A stretch of 5,717 nt of DNA from Bacteroidales bacterium (lineage in GTDB: Bacteria; Bacteroidota; Bacteroidia; Bacteroidales; UBA932), in the NCBI GenBank assembly GCA_017551405.1, contig JAFZLP010000080.1, positions 1-5,717 on the forward strand, read 5' to 3'. This document shows, in pieces, positions 1-5,195 of this stretch (positions are counted from its first letter, which is position 1; the number at the start of each line of letters is the position of its first letter). A program made the translations under genes and the position numbers. Below the pieces are notes generated by a model. The model saw only the letters and a program-made list of their open reading frames with translations, ran no database searches and was not told where the DNA came from.

Positions 1-1093
1 CAAGGGTGCCGGCGATTACCTGGTGCCTGACTTCGTGCCTGGGCTCCACCAGCTCGGGGAGGCTCCATGTTCTGCCGTTGTCGGTGCTTCTGCGCATGCA
101 GAGTGCCAGGTTCTGCCAGTCTCCGGAGTTGGCCACTCCGTTCATGTGCAGGAGGGTGCCGTCGGGGAGATGCGCCAGCGCGCTGCCGGTCACGTTCCTG
201 GAAGGCACCGAGAAGAAGAGGGTGGCGGGAGCCCATCTGCCTTTACGGAAACGGGAGCTGAGCACCACCATCTCGCGACCGCTCTCCTGTTCGCAGGTGA
301 ACCAGATTGCCAGGAGATCGCCGTTGTCGCACCAGGTGACTGCGGGCTGGTGATTGTGGCTGTAGAACGGGACTTCGGGGCTGTCGGGCTCTATTACGAA
401 CGGCACGGGCTCGAGCCAAAGGGGCGCCTTTGTGGGGTGCTTCCAGATGCTCCTGCACTGTTTTATGCGGGGTGCCTTTCCCGTATGGAACCATGGTTTT
501 GCCGCCGGAAGCGGGGCGGGGGAGCATTCGATTACCCTGAATCCTATCTGTGTATGCCTGTCTGTGGGGATTGCGGCCATCCTGGCGTCCCTGCGGACAT
601 ATTCCATTGGGGTGTTGTGGCTGCCGCCCCTGGTGGCGGCAAAGCCTTCGGCGTAGAGGTCGGCGCACCATTCCTCCACGTTGCCCAGCATGTCGTAGAG
701 ACCGTAGGCGTTGGGGCTGCCCATGGCTACTGTTAACGGCATCACTACGAGGTTGCGCTCGGTCTGCTGGTGCCTGTACATGGCGGGGGAGAGGGTGTCG
801 GTGCCGCAGGCGAACTCCCACTGCTCTTCGGTGGGGAGGGTGTAGAATTTGCCTGTCTGGCGGGACAGCCAGTCGCAGTAGGCGAGTGCGTCGTGCCAGC
901 TGACGTTCACCACGGCCTCGTCGTCCGCGACGGAAAAACCGCCGTCTCCGCGGAGGGCGCTGTGGGAGGGGTCGAAGGCTTCGTACTGGGCATTGGTAAT
1001 CTCGGTGGCGCTCATGCGGAAGGGCGCGCCGGGGAAGGGAATCTCCACCATCGTGGGAAATACCGTCAGCAGTATGAAAAACAGGTTCGCCAT
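1..1093 (-). CDS. FGE/SUMF1-like domain fused to BNR sialidase-like domain (3' end outside window)
   Basis: The first 364 codons are visible, read right to left without a stop. Residues ~17-188 show the formylglycine-generating-enzyme (FGE/SUMF1) fold: EITNAQYEAF (31-40), VSWHDALAYCDWL (64-76), LPTEEQWEFACG (86-97), GNVEEWC (137-143), RGGS (155-158) and GFRVIE (184-189). FGE's two copper-binding cysteines should follow RGGS, but the sequence there is HNTPMEYV, so both are missing and sulfatase-activating activity is unlikely. After a linker (~190-225), a BNR/neuraminidase-type domain begins. It contains HNHQPAVTWCDNGDLLAIW, a perfect Asp-box STDNGRTW (336-343) and RHEVRHQ near the window edge. 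Sialidase or another glycan-directed role is inferred, because most of the catalytic domain lies outside. The N-terminus (LFFILLTVF) could be a weak signal peptide but has no positive n-region. ATG 1093 was chosen because a stop lies just upstream in frame; M15 is an alternative start. Confidence 0.85.
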   Translation of the reverse strand, partial: MANLFFILLTVFPTMVEIPFPGAPFRMSATEITNAQYEAFDPSHSALRGDGGFSVADDEAVVNVSWHDALAYCDWLSRQTGKFYTLPTEEQWEFACGTDTLSPAMYRHQQTERNLVVMPLTVAMGSPNAYGLYDMLGNVEEWCADLYAEGFAATRGGSHNTPMEYVRRDARMAAIPTDRHTQIGFRVIECSPAPLPAAKPWFHTGKAPRIKQCRSIWKHPTKAPLWLEPVPFVIEPDSPEVPFYSHNHQPAVTWCDNGDLLAIWFTCEQESGREMVVLSSRFRKGRWAPATLFFSVPSRNVTGSALAHLPDGTLLHMNGVANSGDWQNLALCMRRSTDNGRTWSLPELVEPRHEVRHQVIAGTL

Positions 1094-1098
1094 ATCTG

Positions 1099-1106
1099 CA
1101 AATTTA
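1099..1106 (-). promoter_or_regulatory. -7 promoter box (TAAATTTG) of the FGE-like/BNR gene
   Basis: Read on the minus strand, TAAATTTG matches the Bacteroidota -7 consensus TAnnTTTG. Only five bases separate it from the ATG at 1093, so transcription would start at or next to the start codon. I see no convincing -33 TTTG at 19-21 bases; the nearest TTG is 23 bases upstream. Confidence 0.6.
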
Positions 1107-1117
1107 CGAAAAAAGAC

Positions 1118-1125
1118 TATCTTTG
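1118..1125 (+). promoter_or_regulatory. -7 promoter box (TATCTTTG) of the zinc peptidase gene
   Basis: TATCTTTG matches TAnnTTTG and lies 23 bases before the ATG at 1149, leaving a leader of about 20 nt. It sits 11 bp from the oppositely directed -7 box of the neighbouring gene, so RNA polymerase bound here would cover the start of that gene. No clear -33 box is visible. Confidence 0.6.
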
Positions 1126-1148
1126 TGAACAATCAACACTAAGCAATT

Positions 1149-2012
1149 ATGAATCTGGAAGGAAGAAGAACCAGCAGCAACGTAGACGACCGCAGGTCTG
1201 TCGGCGGCGGCAAGGTTGCAGGAATGGGCATCGGCGGCATAGCCGTCATCGCCCTCATCACATGGCTTCTCGGCGGCAATCCGCTCAGCGTCATTTCTCA
1301 GGCGGACCTTGGCGGCATGATGACTACCCAGGCCGAGGGCAACCGCGAATTCACCAAGGAAGAGCAGGAGCTTGCAACGTTCGCAAGTCAGATCCTGGCC
1401 AGTACCGAGGATGTGTGGACTAAGCTTTTCAAGCAGATGGGCAAGACGTACAACCCGCCCACCATGGTGCTCTTCACCGACGCTGTCCGGTCCGGTTGCG
1501 GCAATGCCACGTCGCAGTCGGGGCCGTTCTACTGTTCTGCCGACAGGAGTGTTTATATCGACCTCAGCTTCTTCTCCCAGATGAAGAACCAGATGGGGGC
1601 GGGGGGAGACTTCGCATATGCGTATGTGATTGCGCATGAGGTCGGCCACCATGTCCAGAACGAGCTCGGCATCCTTCAGCAGGTCAATAACGTTCGCGCG
1701 CGTTCCAATGAAAAGGTTGCCAATGAGTACAGTGTGCGCCTGGAGCTTCAGGCCGATTTCTTTGCCGGTATCTGGGGTTACTACGAGAACAAGATGTACG
1801 GCAGCCTCGAGAAGGGCGATGTAGAAGAGGCGGTGAACTGCGCCGGCAAGATCGGCGACGACTTCATCCAGAAGCAGGCCTACGGCCGTACCGTTCCCGA
1901 TTCCTTCACTCACGGCACTTCGGAGCAGCGTACCAGGTGGCTCTACAAGGGCCTCTCCACCGGCGACCTCAACCAGATGGATACCTTCAACATCGCTTAC
2001 AACAGTCTGTAG
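1149..2012 (+). CDS. Membrane-anchored neutral zinc metallopeptidase, YpfJ family (PF04228-type)
   Basis: This 287-residue protein has about the full length of the YpfJ family. A basic/polar N-terminus (1-22) precedes one hydrophobic segment (~23-42, GKVAGMGIGGIAVIALITWLL in part), suggesting an N-in signal anchor with the catalytic domain outside the cytoplasm. The zinc site is HEVGHH (163-168): H163 and H167 are ligands and E164 is the general base. The downstream LELQADFFAG supplies the likely third ligand, E199. Two cysteines in the family-typical block SGCGNA...GPFYCSADRSVYIDL are kept and may form a disulfide. The C-terminal THGTSEQRTRWLYKGL is also typical of the family. No physiological substrate is known for this family. 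The gene is monocistronic: its own promoter lies in the divergent region and an intrinsic terminator follows 20 bp after the stop. No Shine-Dalgarno sequence precedes the start. Confidence 0.93.
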   Translation: MNLEGRRTSSNVDDRRSVGGGKVAGMGIGGIAVIALITWLLGGNPLSVISQADLGGMMTTQAEGNREFTKEEQELATFASQILASTEDVWTKLFKQMGKTYNPPTMVLFTDAVRSGCGNATSQSGPFYCSADRSVYIDLSFFSQMKNQMGAGGDFAYAYVIAHEVGHHVQNELGILQQVNNVRARSNEKVANEYSVRLELQADFFAGIWGYYENKMYGSLEKGDVEEAVNCAGKIGDDFIQKQAYGRTVPDSFTHGTSEQRTRWLYKGLSTGDLNQMDTFNIAYNSL

Positions 2013-2032
2013 CGTTTCAGCTATTGTTCATT

Positions 2033-2063
2033 AACGGCACCTTTTTTCAGGTGCCGTTTTTTT
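2033..2063 (+). terminator. Intrinsic terminator of the zinc peptidase gene
   Basis: A perfect 9-bp stem (AACGGCACC 2033-2041 with GGTGCCGTT 2050-2058) encloses the loop TTTTTTCA and runs into seven consecutive T (2057-2063). It lies 20 bp after the stop codon at 2012. Stem, loop and U-tract all fit Rho-independent termination in the plus direction. Confidence 0.93.
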
Positions 2064-2067
2064 GTCT

Positions 2068-2226
2068 CCGACAGACAGTCAGCCCCTGGCGGAACTCCGT
2101 TCGCTTCGCTCACTCCGGCCCCTCCCACCGTTTCCTGCGTGGTCTGCGACCACTTGTCTCCGGCGGGCCCCTCCCCCTGCCCGTGTCCGGGGGTGGACAC
2201 GTCCGCCAGGGGCTGCTGCCTGTCGG
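2068..2226. repeat. 159-bp inverted-repeat element with two internal hairpins
   Basis: The left arm (2068-2093) and right arm (2202-2226) are reverse complements over 25 positions, with one mismatch and one bulged base; the innermost 14 pairs (CAGCCCCTGGCGGA) are perfect. The enclosed ~108 nt hold two further perfect hairpins: GTGGTC-TGC-GACCAC (2139-2153) and CGTGTCC-GGGGGT-GGACACG (2182-2201). It also contains a C-rich near-direct repeat beginning CTCCGG (about 2113-2127 and 2158-2175) and the string TTCGCTTCGCTCACTCCG. There is no credible reading frame and no U-tract after the right arm, so it is not a simple terminator. It fits a MITE-like or other dispersed intergenic repeat, or a structured RNA. 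No clear target-site duplication was seen. The rest of the 294-bp gap (2013-2306) holds the preceding terminator and the following promoter and operator. Confidence 0.75.
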
Positions 2227-2250
2227 CTATGCAAAAAAATGTTAAAAAAA

Positions 2251-2281
2251 TTTGGAAGTATAAAAATTAGTTGTACCTTTG
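2251..2281 (+). promoter_or_regulatory. Near-consensus Bacteroidota promoter of the ABC-GntR operon
   Basis: A -33 TTTG (2251-2254) is followed after exactly 19 bases by the -7 box TACCTTTG (2274-2281). This is the best promoter match in the window. The stretch around it is A/T-rich, unlike the GC-rich repeat just upstream. Transcription should start near 2285-2288, giving a leader of about 20 nt. Confidence 0.8.
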
Positions 2282-2282
2282 C

Positions 2283-2306
2283 AGTGTACTAATGAACTAA
2301 CACACT
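2283..2306 (+). promoter_or_regulatory. Candidate operator for the GntR/YtrA-type repressor
   Basis: A 24-bp imperfect palindrome fills the space between the -7 box and the ATG at 2307. The ends AGTGT (2283-2287) and ACACT (2302-2306) are exact reverse complements, and 7 of 10 positions match across the two 10-nt halves. A direct repeat ACTAA (2288-2292 and 2296-2300) lies within it. Binding here would cover the expected transcription start. A dyad at the promoter of an operon that encodes its own GntR regulator fits autorepression, but the assignment is inferred from position and symmetry only. Confidence 0.5.
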
Positions 2307-3137
2307 ATGATAAAAGTCAATAATCTTTGTTTCAGTTACGGTCAGACACCGTGCCTGGAGAACATCTCCCTCTCTCTGGAGGAGGGGAAGATCTACGGAC
2401 TCCTGGGGGAGAACGGAGTGGGCAAAACCACGCTCCTGACTCTTCTCTGCGGCCTTAAGAAGCCCCTGAAGGGCTCGATTGAGGTCGACGGTGACGTTCC
2501 TTTCAAGCGTCATCCTTCATTCCTGCAGAATCTGTACTACCTTCCCGATGAGGTGTCCCCGGTGAACGAGCTGGCCACCCGCTGGGCAGAGGCTACCGGC
2601 AAGTTCTGGCCGCAGTATTCGCAGGACAGGTTCATGGAGGCCATGAATATCTTCGAAACAGATGCTTACGTGAAGATGAACCATATGAGTGCGGGCCAGA
2701 TCAAGAAGACCTATATTTCTTTCGCGCTCGCGTGCGGTGTGAAGTATCTCTTCCTCGACGAACCCACCAATGGTCTGGACATTCCCTCCAAGGCTCAGTT
2801 CCGCAAGGTCATCATGTCGCTTACCCCGGAGGACAGCACCATAGTCATCTCCACGCATCAGGTGAAGGACCTCGAGAACATTATCGACCCCATAGTGATT
2901 CTGGACAAGTGCGATGTGCTCCTGAACGCCTCAGTGGCCGAAATTACCGACAAGCTGTATTTCGACTACGGCACTATCTTCAACCCGGCTTCGCTCTACA
3001 GCGAGCAGCTGCCCGGCGGCTTCATCCAGGTGTATCCGAATACCGAGGCTCAGGAAAGCAAGGTGAACGTGGAGGCTCTCTTCAATACCGTACACAAGCA
3101 TAAGGATCTTATTAAAGGAATGTTCAGCCATGAATAA
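2307..3137 (+). CDS. ABC transporter ATP-binding protein
   Basis: This 276-residue ATPase would power the membrane protein encoded next. It has Walker A GENGVGKTT (34-42), signature MSAGQ (127-131, for LSGGQ), Walker B LFLDEPTNGLD (148-158) with E152 as catalytic base, and the H-loop STHQ with H184. The usual Q-loop glutamine appears to be replaced by aspartate (YLPDE, 78-82); acidic residues here are seen in some ABC-2-type exporter ATPases. After the core (~1-210), a tail of about 65 residues contains VNVEALFNTV (248-257), like the C-terminal extensions of YtrB/drug-exporter-type ATPases. The substrate cannot be predicted. It is the first gene of the operon, has no Shine-Dalgarno sequence, and overlaps the next gene by 8 bp, suggesting translational coupling. 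Confidence 0.93.
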   Translation: MIKVNNLCFSYGQTPCLENISLSLEEGKIYGLLGENGVGKTTLLTLLCGLKKPLKGSIEVDGDVPFKRHPSFLQNLYYLPDEVSPVNELATRWAEATGKFWPQYSQDRFMEAMNIFETDAYVKMNHMSAGQIKKTYISFALACGVKYLFLDEPTNGLDIPSKAQFRKVIMSLTPEDSTIVISTHQVKDLENIIDPIVILDKCDVLLNASVAEITDKLYFDYGTIFNPASLYSEQLPGGFIQVYPNTEAQESKVNVEALFNTVHKHKDLIKGMFSHE

Positions 3138-3948
3138 TACATTTGATATCAAGAGGTTCCGGAAGTATTTCGTCTATGACCTCATCAATGCGAAGAATAA
3201 CTGCGGACTCACCCTGCTCCTGCTGGGCGCGATGCCGGTATTCCTGTTCTTCTTCTATGAGCTGTTTTCGCTCATAGGCGCCGGAAGATTCACTCCTGTC
3301 GGCCTGGGTGCCAAGATACCTTCCCTGGTAACCGCGTTCACCATTGCCGCCCTTTACTTCCCGGCCAAGCATTACGGTCTCATCACAGACAAGAAGGCGG
3401 GTTCGTCGTGGGTGCTTCTCCCTGCCTCCAAGCTTGAGAAATGGGTCTCCATCCTGCTTATGACCTGCGTCGTGGTGCCTGTTGTCCTGGTGGCTGAAGT
3501 TGCCGTCTGGGAAGGGCTGCTGGGCCTTATCTTCAAGGATACTTACGGTGCGATGACGATATCCGGCATTGCCGGTGGCCTGAACCCGGTGTGGGACGAA
3601 TTCAAGATCGGTGACGGCGTTTCGGTGTTCATGAGCTGGCCTTCAGCCATGTATCTGGGCTGGTGCCTGACCATCCTTGTATTCACCCTCGGCTCCGTCT
3701 GCTTCAAGAGAGGCAAGATAGGAAAGACTTTCCTGGCCCTTTTCCTGCTCAGCCTTGCCCTTTCTGTAGTAATGGCTGCGGCGGTGAGGATCTTCGGCGG
3801 TGCGAATTTCGAGATGAATTTGGATCTGAACATGAGCGACGAGGCAATCGTGCGCTGGGTGAGGGCATTCCAATACATCATGTATGTGCTTGAATTCGGC
3901 CTTGTGATCTTCTTCATCTATCACAGAATCAAGACTATAAAACATTAA
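3130..3948 (+). CDS. Six-helix membrane protein, probable ABC-2-type permease
   Basis: This 272-residue integral membrane protein has about six hydrophobic segments, near residues 27-49, 65-84, 106-126, 174-191, 198-219 and 246-264. A basic cytoplasmic start (KRFRKYF) and a basic end (HRIKTIKH) suggest both termini are inside. The stretch LLPASKLEKW (96-105) resembles the LPAS..EK block common in Bacteroidota permease-like proteins encoded beside such ATPases. Loop ~135-170 is polar and may face the periplasm. Its position between an ABC ATPase and a GntR regulator makes it the likely transmembrane half of the transporter, since no other membrane partner is present. The start overlaps the ATPase gene by 8 bp; a modest ribosome-binding sequence AAAGGA lies 10 bases upstream. 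Substrate and direction are unknown; export or an envelope-stress function is inferred from related operons. Confidence 0.82.
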   Translation: MNNTFDIKRFRKYFVYDLINAKNNCGLTLLLLGAMPVFLFFFYELFSLIGAGRFTPVGLGAKIPSLVTAFTIAALYFPAKHYGLITDKKAGSSWVLLPASKLEKWVSILLMTCVVVPVVLVAEVAVWEGLLGLIFKDTYGAMTISGIAGGLNPVWDEFKIGDGVSVFMSWPSAMYLGWCLTILVFTLGSVCFKRGKIGKTFLALFLLSLALSVVMAAAVRIFGGANFEMNLDLNMSDEAIVRWVRAFQYIMYVLEFGLVIFFIYHRIKTIKH

Positions 3949-3951
3949 GCC

Positions 3952-4299
3952 ATGGAATTTGACAACAACAGGCCAATCTATCTCCAGATTGCAGACGCCT
4001 TCTGCGACAGGGTCCTCTCGGGAGAGATAAAGGCGGAGGACCGTATCCCTTCGGTGCGCGAATACGGCGCATCCATAGGGGTGAATCCCAATACCGTGGC
4101 GCGCTCCTATGAGAGGCTCACCTCGATGGGGGTAATCTACCAGCAGCGCGGAATCGGCTTCTTCGTTGCTGAGAATGCCAAGGACATTATCCTCAAGGAT
4201 GCGCGCGAACGCTTCTTCAGCGAAGAGCTTCCGAAGTTTTCCGAAAGGGCGAAGCTCCTGGGAATATCTCCGAAGGAATTGTGTGAAAAGATTAGTTAA
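3952..4299 (+). CDS. Small GntR-family (YtrA-type) transcriptional regulator
   Basis: At 115 residues this has a GntR winged helix-turn-helix but no large effector-binding domain, which is the YtrA subfamily pattern. The family entry motif PIYLQI (8-13) is followed by the recognition region SVREYGASIGVNPNTVARSYERL (33-55, shown in part by IPSVRE and NPNTVARSYE) and a wing with YQQRGIGFFV (62-71). A charged, probably helical tail (73-115) likely dimerises. It is the last gene of the operon, starting 3 bp after the membrane-protein stop, so it is almost certainly co-transcribed and probably represses the operon through the dyad before the ATPase gene. Its inducing signal is unknown; YtrA-type regulators in other bacteria often respond to cell-wall-active antibiotics or envelope stress. 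Confidence 0.92.
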   Translation: MEFDNNRPIYLQIADAFCDRVLSGEIKAEDRIPSVREYGASIGVNPNTVARSYERLTSMGVIYQQRGIGFFVAENAKDIILKDARERFFSEELPKFSERAKLLGISPKELCEKIS

Positions 4300-4302
4300 A
4301 CT

Positions 4303-5154
4303 TTATACCTGGTGAATGGGGCGGTGCGCTGAACGGCGCGCCGCCTTTTCGTTAAGGAGCACCTGCGGTACGTCCGCACTTTCCACCGCACACTCGAGGA
4401 AGCGCTGCCAGATGATGTCTTCGGCCAGTTTTGAGGGGTGCACGAGGTCGTCGGCATAGAAACGGTAGTCGCGCAGCTCGTCGAGGAGGATTTCGTAGGC
4501 CGGGAAGTAATCTGCCTGGACCTTGGCCAGCGAAAGCTGCAGGGTGGCCTTGCTGAGCGTGTTGGCATGCGCGCCGTCGCCCAGGTGGCGGATGGGGGAG
4601 ACGGTGAAGATGAACTGCTTTGAGGGATGGCTGCTGACCAGCAGCTGCAGGAGGGCGAAGATGTGGGTTATCCCCAGCATCTCATGGGTGAATTCCGACG
4701 CCGGACGCTTCAGGCAGTTGGATACCACCTCGCCGTTTTTCTCCGTTTTCCAGACCATGGCGGTGCCAAGGGAGATAATCACCTTGTTGCAGCTTTTCCA
4801 GAAAGCGGAAGCCTCTGAAAGCGAGGCATTTGCATTGGAAAGGAACTCTTCCGCCGTGGCCCTGGCGAAGGAGCTGTGATGGGAGAACGAGCAGATGAGC
4901 CCTGCGCCGGCGCCCATCTCCACGCAGTCCGCATCCCTGAAGGGCTGGCCGCTTTCAAGCCTGGCAATGGAGTTGCAGATCGAGAAGGGATTGTACAGCG
5001 TGCCGAAGGGATTGACGCACACGTCGAAACCGCCGTCAGCGAGCCTCGAGCCCATGCTGTCTGCGAAACAGCTTCCAAGGACCATTATCTTGTCTTCCAG
5101 GCTGATGCGGGCCTCAAGCGGGCAGGCGGATACGGGGGTGCTGAGTTTAATCAT
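4303..5154 (-). CDS. GSCFA-family protein (SGNH-hydrolase-like)
   Basis: The 283-residue product carries the name-giving motif GSCFA (27-31), with S28 the likely nucleophile, then NPFGTLYNPFSI, VVSNCLKRP, TVSPIRHL with N...SKATL, and a C-terminal DDLVHPS (235-241) giving the D-x-x-H of an SGNH triad (D236, H239). The usual NCHK block reads NCLK here, which may affect activity or specificity. No signal peptide is evident. The family is widespread in Bacteroidota but has no established substrate; esterase or acyl-hydrolase activity is inferred from the fold. ATG 5154 fits the normal distance of about 25 residues before GSCFA, although the -7 promoter box ends only four bases upstream. It converges on the GntR gene with 3 bp between stop codons and is divergent from the barrel-protein gene. 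Confidence 0.92.
   Translation of the reverse strand: MIKLSTPVSACPLEARISLEDKIMVLGSCFADSMGSRLADGGFDVCVNPFGTLYNPFSICNSIARLESGQPFRDADCVEMGAGAGLICSFSHHSSFARATAEEFLSNANASLSEASAFWKSCNKVIISLGTAMVWKTEKNGEVVSNCLKRPASEFTHEMLGITHIFALLQLLVSSHPSKQFIFTVSPIRHLGDGAHANTLSKATLQLSLAKVQADYFPAYEILLDELRDYRFYADDLVHPSKLAEDIIWQRFLECAVESADVPQVLLNEKAARRSAHRPIHQV
4319..4349 (+). terminator. Candidate terminator of the ABC-GntR operon inside the opposing gene
   Basis: Twenty bases after the GntR stop, G plus GCGGTGCGC (4320-4329) pairs with GCGCGCCGC plus C (4336-4345): ten pairs including one G-U, with the six-base loop TGAACG. An outer G-U is possible. TTTT (4346-4349) follows. The stem is GC-rich but the U-tract is short, so the strength is uncertain. 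It lies within the last 50 bases of the GSCFA coding sequence on the other strand. Confidence 0.5.
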
Positions 5155-5158
5155 AATG

Positions 5159-5166
5159 CAAATTTA
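5159..5166 (-). promoter_or_regulatory. -7 promoter box (TAAATTTG) of the GSCFA gene
   Basis: On the minus strand TAAATTTG matches TAnnTTTG. Only CATT separates it from the ATG at 5154, predicting a leaderless or nearly leaderless mRNA. The same octamer lies five bases before the start of the FGE-like/BNR gene. No -33 box at the usual spacing is clear. Confidence 0.6.
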
Positions 5167-5168
5167 GT

Positions 5169-5176
5169 TATCTTTG
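5169..5176 (+). promoter_or_regulatory. -7 promoter box (TATCTTTG) of the outer-membrane protein gene
   Basis: TATCTTTG matches TAnnTTTG and lies 19 bases before the ATG at 5196. Only 2 bp separate it from the opposing -7 box, so the two promoters should compete for polymerase. The identical octamer serves the zinc peptidase gene. Confidence 0.6.
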
Positions 5177-5195
5177 TGCAAATTACTTCCGGAAA

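Noticed and set aside
23..736. A 237-codon plus-strand open frame, and a minus-strand frame at 243-821, over the left end
   Set aside because: Both overlap the continuous FGE-like/BNR frame, which carries clear family motifs. Their products are low-complexity and rich in Arg, Gly and Cys without family features.
1..1093. A genuine sulfatase-maturing FGE
   Set aside because: Both catalytic cysteines are absent and no sulfatase gene lies nearby.
1104..1913. A 269-codon minus-strand open frame opposite the zinc peptidase gene
   Set aside because: The plus-strand frame has HEVGHH and full-length family similarity. The minus frame has no recognisable domain and is a shadow created by GC-rich codons.
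2068..2226. Integron attC site or riboswitch
   Set aside because: No RYYYAAC/GTTRRRY core sites are seen, and no integrase. The element lies upstream of the operon promoter, so it would not be in the leader of the ABC mRNA, and it matches no riboswitch pattern I recognise.
2062..2292. Short plus-strand open frames across the inverted-repeat element
   Set aside because: They translate GC-rich hairpin sequence into Pro/Arg/Ser-rich peptides with no plausible start context, and run through the terminator or promoter.
2307..5154. A new defence or toxin-antitoxin system
   Set aside because: The genes are a transporter operon with its regulator and a common GSCFA protein. No nuclease, toxin or recombinase motif is visible.
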